In this document: in pieces, positions 53,652-61,331 of the stretch | How positions within the stretch are numbered: position 1 is the first letter of the stretch | How the letters are laid out: each line of letters opens with the position of its first letter | From: DATFTE01 sp963840665 | GTDB taxonomy: Bacteria > Acidobacteriota > Terriglobia > Terriglobales > Acidobacteriaceae | DNA length: 64,000 nucleotides | Direction of reading: 5' to 3' | Assembly (NCBI GenBank): GCA_963840665.1 | Contig: CAWIZO010000006.1 | Coordinates: forward strand, 434,001 to 498,000 | The notes under the pieces: model-generated | Told to the model about the DNA's origin: nothing | The model's database searches: none | Seen by the model: only the letters and a program-made list of their open reading frames with translations | Made by a program: the position numbers and the translations under genes

Positions 53652-53755
53652 AAAGTGGAATAAAACTGTTAGCTTTGGATGAGTCATTCGAATCGGCTCA
53701 CACACCCAACGGGCAGTAATGACGGTAAAGTGGGAAATCAAAAGTTTTCCACAGG

Positions 53756-53771
53756 TGTTCCACGTGGAACA
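53756..53771. other. parS site 1 (ParB-binding centromere)
   Basis: TGTTCCACGTGGAACA, a perfect 16-bp palindrome matching the conserved parS consensus (variant with CC/GG at the wobble positions). Confidence 0.95.
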
Positions 53772-53798
53772 TTATGCCGATTTGCAAAATGCACTCAA

Positions 53799-53814
53799 TG
53801 TTCCACGTGGAACA
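53799..53814. other. parS site 2 (ParB-binding centromere)
   Basis: Second perfect TGTTCCACGTGGAACA copy, 43 bp (centre to centre) after site 1. Confidence 0.95.
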
Positions 53815-53865
53815 CAATGCAGTTTTGCAGATGGTTCACAGGAACGCTTGTGCAAATCGACGATG

Positions 53866-53881
53866 TGTTCCACGTGGAACA
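53866..53881. other. parS site 3 (ParB-binding centromere)
   Basis: Third perfect TGTTCCACGTGGAACA copy, 67 bp after site 2. The three form a tight cluster of ~125 bp immediately upstream of parA. Confidence 0.95.
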
Positions 53882-54026
53882 TTGTGCAAAATCGCTCCCA
53901 CTTCTTCCTATTGGGCTTTCGCTTGAACAAAATGTCCCCAGTCATTTCTTTGCACACAAATCTGTCATTGCAATCCCGAAGCGATTCGGACTATTCTGCG
54001 CTTGCTCTCGATCTCCAAAAAATCCA

Positions 54027-54968
54027 ATGGGACGCGTCATCGCGGTTGCCAACCAAAAGGGCGGCGTGGGCAAGACCACGACTGCCATCAATCTGGCCTC
54101 GTCCTTTGCCGCAGCAGAGGTCAACACTCTGCTCATCGATTGCGATCCGCAATCGAATGCTTCAAGCGGCCTGGGCCTGGTCAAAGATCCCGAACGCATC
54201 AGCACCTACCATCTCTTGATGGGCGCGGCCACTGCGGAAGAAGCCATCAAGCCCACCGAACTCGATCAGCTTTGGATTGTGCCGGCGCACAAGAACATGA
54301 TCGGCGCCAACATCGAGCTGATCGATCAGGAGCGCCGCGAGTTTCGCTTGCGCGACGCGATTGCTCCTTTGCGTGATCGCTTCCAGTTCATCGTGCTTGA
54401 TTGTCCTCCTGCGCTCGACTTGCTGACCCTTAACGCGCTCGTTGCTGCGGATGCGGTGTTGATCCCGATGCAGGCGGAATACTTTGCGCTCGAGGGTGTG
54501 TCTGAGTTGCTCGACACGATTGAGCGCATCCGTGCGGCCCTAAATCCTGAGCTTGCGATCGAAGGCGTGGTGCTTACCATGTACGACGATCGCACCAACC
54601 TGGCGCAGCAAGTCACGGCGGAACTGAACAGATATTTCGGCGACAAGCTTCTGAAGACAACGATCCCGCGGAACGTGCGGCTGGCTGAGGCTCCGAGCCA
54701 CGGCAAGGCGGCGCTGATGTATGACGTGCGGTCGCGTGGTGCGGAGAGTTATATCCAGCTGGCGAAGGAGATCATCGAGCGTGACATGCCGGAGCTGGCG
54801 GTGAAGAGCGAAGCGATCGAGGAGGCGGCTGCCCCGGTCGAGGCAGAAGAGAAGCAGGTGGTCAACGCGCCGCGGTGGAAGCGGTGGAAGGAACGGAACA
54901 AGTTGATCACGATGAATATTACGAACGCGGAAGCTAGTACCGAGTACCGAGAGAAAGCAGAAGTATAG
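54027..54968 (+). CDS. parA: Chromosome partitioning ATPase ParA (Soj)
   Basis: 313 aa from the ATG at 54027; a longer frame reading through the three parS sites from 53679 is rejected. Deviant Walker A IAVANQKGGVGKTTTAINLA, Walker A' LLIDCDPQSNASSGLG and Walker B FIVLDCPPALDLLTLNAL. It binds DNA non-specifically as an ATP dimer and pulls ParB-parS complexes apart. The last ~13 residues (AEASTEYREKAEV) are coded by a TAGTACCGAGTACC-type repeat and are probably non-native read-through. Confidence 0.95.
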   Translation: MGRVIAVANQKGGVGKTTTAINLASSFAAAEVNTLLIDCDPQSNASSGLGLVKDPERISTYHLLMGAATAEEAIKPTELDQLWIVPAHKNMIGANIELIDQERREFRLRDAIAPLRDRFQFIVLDCPPALDLLTLNALVAADAVLIPMQAEYFALEGVSELLDTIERIRAALNPELAIEGVVLTMYDDRTNLAQQVTAELNRYFGDKLLKTTIPRNVRLAEAPSHGKAALMYDVRSRGAESYIQLAKEIIERDMPELAVKSEAIEEAAAPVEAEEKQVVNAPRWKRWKERNKLITMNITNAEASTEYREKAEV

Positions 54969-55098
54969 ATTGATGGTTGTCAATGTATTAGATTGATCAT
55001 TATCGATGTATTCCCGGGCAGTATTGGTTTGAGAGGTCTAGAGCTTTTGACCGCTGAGGTCGCGAAGGAATTCGCAGAAGGACGCTGAGAAAAAACTC

Positions 55099-56147
55099 AT
55101 GACTACTGGCGTTGAGAAGGCTGCTGAAGAAGAAACTGCTGAAGCAAAGGTTGCTGCCGACAAGCCCGCTGCGCCTGCGATTGTTCCTGACAAGCGTAGG
55201 GCTTTAGGGCGAGGGTTGGAATCGCTATTGCCCGGGGGGCCGCGTCCCGTATCGGGGCCGTCTCCTGTGGCTGGGCCGAACAGCATCGTGATCGACCAGA
55301 TTTCGGCGCAGGCTGCTCCGCGAGTGGCGGGAGAGGCGGTCCTGCAGATTTCGGTCGAGAAGATCGATCCGAATCCCTATCAGACGCGGCGGATGACTGC
55401 GGACTACGAGAGCGAGGAAGGCGGCAACTCGCTCGGAGAATTGGCGGAATCGATCCGCGCGAATGGGGTGATTCAGCCGATCACGGTGCGTCCGGCAAAA
55501 GACGGGCGCTATGTGCTGATCACGGGCGAGCGGCGGTGGCGGGCGTCGAAGTTGGCGGGGAAAGATACGGTGCCGGCGATCGTGCGTCCGGTATCGGACC
55601 AGCAAGCCGCCGAGATGACCGTGGTTGAGAACCTGCAGCGGCAGGATCTGAATTGCATGGACCAGGCGCGGGCCTTCATCATGCTGAGCCAGCAATTCCA
55701 GCTGAAGCAAGAGGAAATTGGGAAACGAGTCGGGGTTTCGCGGGAGACGATTTCGAATTACATGCGGCTGACGCGGCTGCCGGAGAGCGTCCAGTTTTAT
55801 TTGCAGCGTGACGAACTGAGTTCAGCCATGCGCGGTTGCTGCTCCATCTACTCGAACCGTCGTATGTCGAGAAGTTGGCGGACAAGGCGGTGAAAGAAAA
55901 GCTGTCGGTGGAGCAGTTAGAAATTTTGGTGATGGATTTGAATATGCCCCTGCAGAAAGAGAAGAACGAGCAGGGCGGCAAGGCGCGATGGGTCGATCCG
56001 AATGTGAGGGCGGCGCAGCGCCAGATTGAGCAGATTCTGGGAATGCGAGTGCGGATTCGCGATCGGCGAGGAAAAGGGAAGATCACGATCGAGTACGCAA
56101 GCCTGGAGGATTTTGATCGGGTGATTACGATGTTGAAAGGGAAGTAG
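55099..56147 (+). CDS. parB: Chromosome partitioning protein ParB (Spo0J), one frameshift
   Basis: About 349 aa: GRGLESLLPGG, ISVEKIDPNPYQTRR, the CTPase/arginine patch ITGERRWRASKLAG (GERR motif), ENLQRQDLNCMDQARAF, and the helix-turn-helix QEEIGKRVGVSRETISNYMR that recognises parS. A one-base shift near 55828 separates it from SYVEKLADKAVKEKLSVEQL and the C-terminal dimerisation end ARWVDPNVRAAQRQIEQILG. ParB slides along DNA from parS as a CTP clamp. The protein binds the sites at 53756-53881. Confidence 0.93.
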
Positions 56148-56179
56148 TACCGAGTACCTTGTACCGAGTTAAATATCTG

Positions 56180-56212
56180 ACGGGACGGCTTTTGCCGTCC
56201 CGTTGTTTTTTT
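56180..56212 (+). terminator. Rho-independent terminator of parAB
   Basis: Perfect 10-bp stem ACGGGACGGC/GCCGTCCCGT with a TTTT loop, followed by TGTTTTTTT. Confidence 0.95.
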
Positions 56213-56584
56213 GCTGGAACCAAGACTGTTAACCAGTGGAATATTGATGGCATTTTCTCCCGTTCATTTGACAGGAAGTTAGTGATTTATTTTAGTAAGT
56301 GGGAAGGCGTTCGTTTGCTCAACATGAACCTAATTTCTAACAAGTGGGGTGTGTGAGCTGTAAGAGTCGCTATCTGAACGATGCGATGGCCATTACCCCA
56401 TCGATGTGGAGTTTCGATGATGAATTCAGCCTTCTTCGCACCTTCATGGCTTACGCCCTGGGCTGTAATTCTTACGCCCTCCTCGCGGCTGGGATCAACA
56501 GCAGGGTCAACGATACCAACCGCAAAAGCCGCGGGCGAGGGCGCCCGCGCCACATGACTTCGTCATCACGATGTTGACGTTCGG
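56213..56584. other. Gene-free stretch after parAB
   Basis: 372 bp in which short frames are not convincing. A GCGGGCGAGGGCGCCCGCGC repeat is at about 56530-56557; the open frame beginning MARAPSPAA is a translation of that repeat. Nothing else recognised. Confidence 0.55.
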
Positions 56585-56867
56585 TTCATTCGTCGTCGTC
56601 ACGATTCCAGCGATATTTGTTGATCAAGAGAAAGACCGTCCACAGAATCACTAAACAGAAAACATTTCTCCGAAGAAGCCCGCTTCAATGTAGGTGCCAA
56701 AATCGTGGCGCACACCGAGTCGCGGAACGATGTAGTTAGGTTGCCCAGTCGCCGAATGTTCGGAAGCGATATCTTCCCGCCATATCCGCAGAGATGACGG
56801 TCAACATGAATGCAGCGGGAAGAGACAGCACCGCCATGACGATTTTGCGGACATTGGATTGGGTCAT
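56585..56867 (-). CDS. Small membrane protein B, two frameshifts
   Basis: Starts at the ATG at 56867, overlapping the TGA of the upstream gene (ATGA). It reads IVMAVLSLPAAFMLTVISAD, after one shift ASEHSATGQPNYIVPRLGV and YIEAGFFGEMFSV, and after another VILWTVFLLINKYRWNRDDDE with the stop at 56585. One helix at each end suggests a two-span membrane protein with a ~35-residue loop. The family is unknown. Breaks near 56770 and 56660. Confidence 0.55.
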
Positions 56868-57150
56868 GGCTTCGACCTCAGGACCTTGCCCCCGAGCTTA
56901 TTTGCTGCAACGAGCATCGAACCGATCAGGACGAAGCACACCAACGAATCGACCAGGAGTTCGAGCTCTAAGCTAGCGCCGAAATTCTTTAAGGTCTGGT
57001 CCGGAGGAAAGACCTTGTCGCTCAGAAACTCCCGGGTGTCCGAATCCAGAGACCGCTCAGATAGGCCTCCAAAAAGAGAGCCACATTCACCGAGATGACC
57101 GTTACGCCGAGCAGTATGAAAACTATTTTGAATATCCTCTTACGCTTCAC
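56864..57150 (-). CDS. Small membrane protein A, one frameshift
   Basis: From a GTG at 57150: MKRKRIFKIVFILLGVTVIS, NVALFLEAYLSGLWIRTPG and, after a shift near 57030, EFLSDKVFPPDQTLKNFG and ELELLVDSLVCFVLIGSMLV, ending KVLRSKP at a TGA at 56864. Two hydrophobic helices bracket an extracytoplasmic loop, just as in the next gene, so A and B look like a paired two-span module. Unknown family. Confidence 0.55.
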
Positions 57151-57467
57151 TTTTTGAATCCATCTGACAACTTATGTGGCTGGCGTAGGGAGGTCAACGG
57201 AAACTGGAGGGCATGGAGTCACCAAAGGCATGGAAGGAAGTTACTTTGGCATGGTTGATGGCGCCCCTTCAGGGTGGCCCTCACATCTTTATCTTTCGCC
57301 CCTACGGGGCTGGGTCCTTGGTTGCTTTGACCCACGGCTTGCGCCGTGGGCTGCATCCTTGCGCCCGCTTCGCGGCTAGCCAGCCATCTGTCTCGTAACC
57401 AGTTATCTACGGCAAACGTGGGCAAAAGGCAGCTTCTGCTGGGCTTGGGGCATGGCCCGCACCGCAT
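57151..57467. repeat. Repeat-filled gap before the coiled-coil gene
   Basis: 317 bp. It contains short palindromes CCCTACGGGG, CCCACGGCTTGCGCCGTGGG (57332-57351) and CGCTTCGCGGC, part of the TCCCTACGGGACT family. No gene supported. Confidence 0.65.
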
Positions 57468-57731
57468 TTACGAGACTTTCTTGACCAAGTGGAGGCTGGG
57501 GCGGTGCTTTTCCTTTACCTCTTCTATGGACTGGACTTTGCGGCCCAGGTTAGCGAGCCGGGCTAGTTCCTGCTGGATGGCCTGCAGACGTTCCTGTCTC
57601 TGGCCATGAGCGATTTGCGCTTCCGTGTCGGCGCGGTTATGAAGACGATAGTGTTGGTTCAGTTCCTGAATCTGAGCGATCTCGGCTCGCAGGCGGCCGA
57701 CTTTTTCCCGCAAGACTTCGAAGTGATCCAT
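57468..57731 (-). CDS. Small coiled-coil hypothetical protein (87 aa)
   Basis: Starts at the ATG at 57731. Almost entirely helical with heptad-like spacing (MDHFEVLREKVGRLRAEIAQ, ERLQAIQQELARLANLGRKV). It contains no Cys and no membrane segment. Probably a dimerising coiled-coil adapter; not recognised. Confidence 0.55.
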   Translation of the reverse strand: MDHFEVLREKVGRLRAEIAQIQELNQHYRLHNRADTEAQIAHGQRQERLQAIQQELARLANLGRKVQSIEEVKEKHRPSLHLVKKVS

Positions 57732-57892
57732 ACAAGACAGGATAAACCATTTTGGGCGGTTTGTGTGAGGGAGCTGTTGTCATCGTTGCTTCGCCATGCC
57801 GGGGGCGGACTGAGGCCATTTGCGGACGCTCACTCCAGATCGAATCGTCAAAGTCAGGATCAAGTCAAAATGAACCCCAACACCAACGTCAA

Positions 57893-57922
57893 CGGCCGCG
57901 GGCGAGGGCGCCCGCGCCACAC
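57893..57922. repeat. Interspersed hairpin CCGCGGGCGAGGGCGCCCGC
   Basis: Copy of the GCGGGCGAGGGCGCCCGCGC family in the leader of the tandem-repeat protein gene; other copies at 4270-4300, 52756-52784, 56530-56557 and 59450-59476. Confidence 0.8.
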
Positions 57923-58013
57923 GAGTCACTTGGGTGGCGGATACTTTGGCGCGCATGAGCGGTTGGACTCGGCCGGCCGCTTCCATAGTTGCGCAATCGA
58001 AAGGGGCAATCGA

Positions 58014-59392
58014 ATGAGACGATCACATTTTCTGTTTGTGCTGGCATTTTTGCTGGCTTCTTCGTTGGGGTTCGCGCAGTATGGCGGGCCGCGTTACACC
58101 ATCGTGCGTGCGGACTACGGGTCAGGGAATACGTTTCGGGATGTCACTAGCCAGGTGTCATCGATGATTCACAACAACCAGCTGAATTTTCAGGTGACGA
58201 ATGACGGATTGGGAGGCGATCCGGCGCCGGGGCAGGTGAAAACGTTGCGGCTACAAGTGCGCAGCGAGCGCGGCGATGTGCAGACCATGACATTCCGCGA
58301 GAACGACATGGTGAGCGTGGTGATCGCGAACGGTGGCGGCGCGGGTGGCAGGGCGGTGGAGGCAACGGCGGGTTGCGCATCACGCAGGCACAGTATGGAT
58401 CGGGGAACCGCATGCGCGACGTGACCGGGCTGCTGAATTCGCAAATTCAGAATGGACACATTGGAATGAGGGTGGGAAATGACACTTTGGGAGGAGATCC
58501 GGCGCCGGGAAGCAGTAAGTCATTGATCGTGTCTTACGTAAGTGGCGGGCGGCCGGGCCAGATCACGCTGACGGAGGGCGACTATCTGACGCTCGGAGGC
58601 GGGAGGGACGATGATGATGACCGCGGACATGGGCGCGGCTTGCGGATTCTGCGTGCGGAGTATGGCGCGGGAGACCGGCTGGTGGATGTAACCGCGCGAC
58701 TCAATTCGCAGATCCGCGATGGGCAGTTGTCATTAAGAGTGACCAACGACAGCATGGGGCGCGATCCGGTGGAAGAGCATCGCAAAGCGCTTTACGGTGT
58801 GGTACCAGTACCGTGGACGGACAGCGACGATCACCGTGCCGGAAAAGAGGTGCTCACGCTGCCGAACGGGAATCCGTCGTACGTGGGGAATTTGGTGATC
58901 ATGCGCGCGCAATATGGAGCGGACTACCGCTTTCGCGATGTGACCAGCTTACTGAGTTCGCGCGTGCAGGGCGATCAGTTGAACATGCGGATTAACAACG
59001 ATGCGATGGGAGGGGATCCGGCGCCGGATCGTCCGAAGATTTTGACCGTGTCATACGAGTTCAACGGGCAGCCGGGGCAAGTAGTGATCAGCGAGAATGG
59101 AACACTGAACTTGCCGGGATCCGGCGGAGACAATGGGTGGAACTGGCCGGGCGGCGGCGGGCGGTTGCAGATCATGCGGGCATCGTTTGGCGCGGGGGAC
59201 CGAAATGCGGATGTGACGTCGCGGCTGGCGTCGCAAGTACAGGGCGATCAGCTGAACATGGCGGTGACCCGGGACACGATGGGAGGGGATCCGGCGCCGG
59301 GACAGACGAAGAGATTGAAGATCATCTATCTGTGGCAGGGCTTGCGGTACGAGACGAATGTGCCGGAGGGCGGGACGGTGTCGTTGCCTTAA
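58014..59392 (+). CDS. Secreted tandem-repeat protein (five ~80-aa DnaJC11/DUF3395-like repeats), one frameshift
   Basis: ATG at 58014 with signal peptide HFLFVLAFLLASSLGFAQ. Five repeats share the pattern VRADYGSGNTFRDVTSQVSS, ...NDGLGGDPAPGQVKTL: repeat 1 at about 58090, 2 at 58373, 3 at 58635, 4 at 58890, 5 at 59160. Each ends in a strand such as LIVSYVSGGRPGQITL. A shift near 58365 separates repeat 1 from 2. The motif NDxxGGDPAPG resembles the C-terminal domain of DnaJC11-type proteins, which is also found in bacterial secreted proteins (hedged). Repeat 3 has lost GGDPAPG (GRDPVEE) and its following strand is altered. Probably an extracytoplasmic binding protein. Confidence 0.8.
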
Positions 59393-59395
59393 TTT

Positions 59396-59811
59396 GGTCG
59401 GCGGTCGTTGGTCGGTGGTCGTTCGGGAAGATCAAAATCAACGTCAACAGCCGCGGACGAGGGCGTCCGCGCCACATCCGCGCAACGACAGATCCCTCAC
59501 TTCGTTCGGGATGACAATGGGTGACGGTGGGCTTCGGGATGAAAGAGTCGAAGGAAGAGGCGGTCGCGGGGTTGTGCGCTTCGTGTTTGTTCATGCGGCG
59601 GATCGTGTCGGATCGCGGATCGGTGTTTTATTTTTGTGAGAGGTCAGTGAAGCAGGCTGAGTTCCCTAAGTATCCGCGATTGCCCGTACGGGCTTGCGCT
59701 GGCTTCGAGAATAGTACCCAGTACCTAGTACCCAGAAAAATCCAAACGCAGATTCCTCGTCGCTTCGCGACATCGGAGGCGGACGAGGCGTCCGCCCCAC
59801 ATAAGACCGCT
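59396..59811. repeat. Repeat-filled stretch downstream of the tandem-repeat gene
   Basis: 416 bp. Holds GGTCGGCGGTCGTTGGTCGG at 59397-59420, a GCCGCGGACGAGGGCGTCCG hairpin at about 59450, TCACTTCGTTCGGGATGACA at about 59488-59515, GTACCCAGTACCTAGTACCC at about 59714-59733, and a reversed double hairpin CTCGTCGCTTCGCGACATCG at about 59755. Five families within 0.4 kb; no gene supported. Confidence 0.8.
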
Positions 59812-60414
59812 TCAGAATATCTTCGCGAATTCGGTCAGGAGGCGGTCTCCGTATTCGGCGTCTTTGATGGCGAACTCGGCTTTGTGGATGACCGGGTTGT
59901 AATTGAAATAAATTTCAGCCTGATCGTTGGCGAGGAAGAGTTTGGTGGCGGTCCAATTTCCCTTGGGTAGCTTGTGGAATGCGCCGTCGGCGGTGCGGCT
60001 CTGATCGGCTCCAAGTAACCCGTATTCGAAGGGGAGGGATTCGACTTTTTCGGCGTGGTTCGGCATGTGCTTCGCGTGCAGAATGGGGCGCAGGGCTTCG
60101 AGTAAGGCGGTTGGATCGGAGTCGGGAAGCGAGGTGAATTCTCCTTTGCCCGAGGCCATGAGGCCGCTGTTTGAAGCGGCGGGTCGATCGAGCGCGATTT
60201 GAAACTTGGTGGCGTTCGGTCCGTCGGTGTAAGTCACCATCCAGCGGACATCTCCGTCAGCGTTTCCCATCGAAATGATATCGAGCCCGACGGCTCCAGT
60301 GGCAGGAGTGTAGTTTTCTTCAGGCGCGGCTTCGGGAGCCGACGCCTTGTTGCATCCCAAAAAGGCATGCTTAACTGCCAGGGCGCAGAGCAGACGTTTT
60401 GTGGCGACGTTCAC
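59812..60414 (-). CDS. Putative lipoprotein, 200 aa
   Basis: GTG start at 60414 overlapping the stop of the VOC gene (GTGA). The N-terminus LLCALAVKHAFLGCNKA contains a lipobox-like FLGC, so Cys-anchored export is likely. The mature part (TGAVGLDIISMGNADGDVRW, FAIKDAEYGDRLLTEFAKIF) has no recognised family. It follows TlpA and VOC genes with overlapping codons, so the three form one operon. Confidence 0.7.
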   Translation of the reverse strand: MNVATKRLLCALAVKHAFLGCNKASAPEAAPEENYTPATGAVGLDIISMGNADGDVRWMVTYTDGPNATKFQIALDRPAASNSGLMASGKGEFTSLPDSDPTALLEALRPILHAKHMPNHAEKVESLPFEYGLLGADQSRTADGAFHKLPKGNWTATKLFLANDQAEIYFNYNPVIHKAEFAIKDAEYGDRLLTEFAKIF

Positions 60415-61331
60415 TGGATCACTCCCACGCGGATCCCGTTGACTTTCGCGGCGTCGAACCAGGCGAGATTTCTTCCGAACCATTTCGATTGCGATGAAAG
60501 TGTATATCGCTTGCTTGCGTCGGCGAGGTCGGGCGTACCGAGTAAGTAAGCGACCGGGACTTTCTCCAAACGCCTGCAAGCGTTCGGTAGCCATGAATGT
60601 TCGCCCAGCGGCGTAGCGAGGACACGGGGCGGCGGGAAAATAGGCGAGCCGGGCTCCGAACTCGGGATGGTCTTCGAAGGAGGGAGCGTCCCATCCATAG
60701 GCACGGCGGAAGAGATGCGGAAGCGGCATCGAGATCCTTGACACCGAGGATGACAACGGCGATTCCTGTGAGCGGGGAACCTTTCACGCTCGCGGAAGGT
60801 TGAACCCGTAGCTCGCGCGGAGTCTTGTCTTGAATCATGAAGGGCAAGGTCGAGCCGGGCGTCGCGGGGCCGACCATCGCGGTTTCCCATTCGATGACTT
60901 TGCCGTCTGGACGAGTGCGGCTGCCGGGGGCGGGTCCGTCGGTAGGAAGGCCTTGATGTTTGAAGCGGGCAACATCGCCTTTCAGGTCGTGACGTGCCGA
61001 TGGCCCAGGCGCAGGGTCCGGCATCGGCGGCGATCATCTTGGCCCATCCGGAGTCGAGAGTCATGCCGACTTTTTGCGGGGCGATGAGCTCGAGGTAAGA
61101 GCCATCGTCGAAACCAAGGAGAGCCATTTGCGTGCCGCCGTGAGCATGCGGTCCGCCGAAATCGGTTTTTAGGCCGAGCGCCGCGAAGCCGTCTTGCAAG
61201 GCATTGAGGCTCGATCCGCAGATGGAAGCGTGGTCGACTTTGATCTGCATAGGTTTCGGAGTTGTCGCCAAGCTCACAAGGTGAAGGCCACAGGCAGATC
61301 CACCAGGAAGCAGAAAACGACGGATGTTCAA
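60411..61331 (-). CDS. VOC/glyoxalase-like protein, three or more frameshifts
   Basis: Joined frames: QIKVDHASICGSSLNALQDG, HAHGGTQMALLGFDDGSYLE, LIAPQKVGMTLDSGWAKMIA, VIEWETAMVGPATPGSTLPF, PLTGIAVVILGVKDLDAASA, YGWDAPSFEDHPEFGARLAY and FDAAKVNGIRVGVIQ. The VOC/glyoxalase-3-like halves supply DHAS...LEL metal ligands. Start options are TTG at 61331 (overlapping the TlpA stop, with a signal-like FLLPGGSACGLHLVS) or ATG at 61250. Breaks near 61015, 60730 and 60640. The substrate is unknown. Confidence 0.72.
   Translation of the reverse strand: MNIRRFLLPGGSACGLHLVSLATTPKPMQIKVDHASICGSSLNALQDGFAALGLKTDFGGPHAHGGTQMALLGFDDGSYLELIAPQKVGMTLDSGWAKMIAADAGPCAWAIGTSRPERRCCPLQTSRPSYRRTRPRQPHSSRRQSHRMGNRDGRPRDARLDLALHDSRQDSARATGSTFRERERFPAHRNRRCHPRCQGSRCRFRISSAVPMDGTLPPSKTIPSSEPGSPIFPPPRVLATPLGEHSWLPNACRRLEKVPVAYLLGTPDLADASKRYTLSSQSKWFGRNLAWFDAAKVNGIRVGVIQ

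Noticed and set aside
53679..54026. Longer ParA reading frame through the parS region
   Set aside because: It translates the parS palindromes (VPRGT, VFHVEH) and has no Shine-Dalgarno; the ATG at 54027 gives the normal ParA N-terminus.
56287..56553. Open frame beginning MARAPSPAAFAVG on the minus strand
   Set aside because: The N-terminus is a translation of the GCGGGCGAGGGCGCCCGCGC repeat and the rest has no family or RBS.
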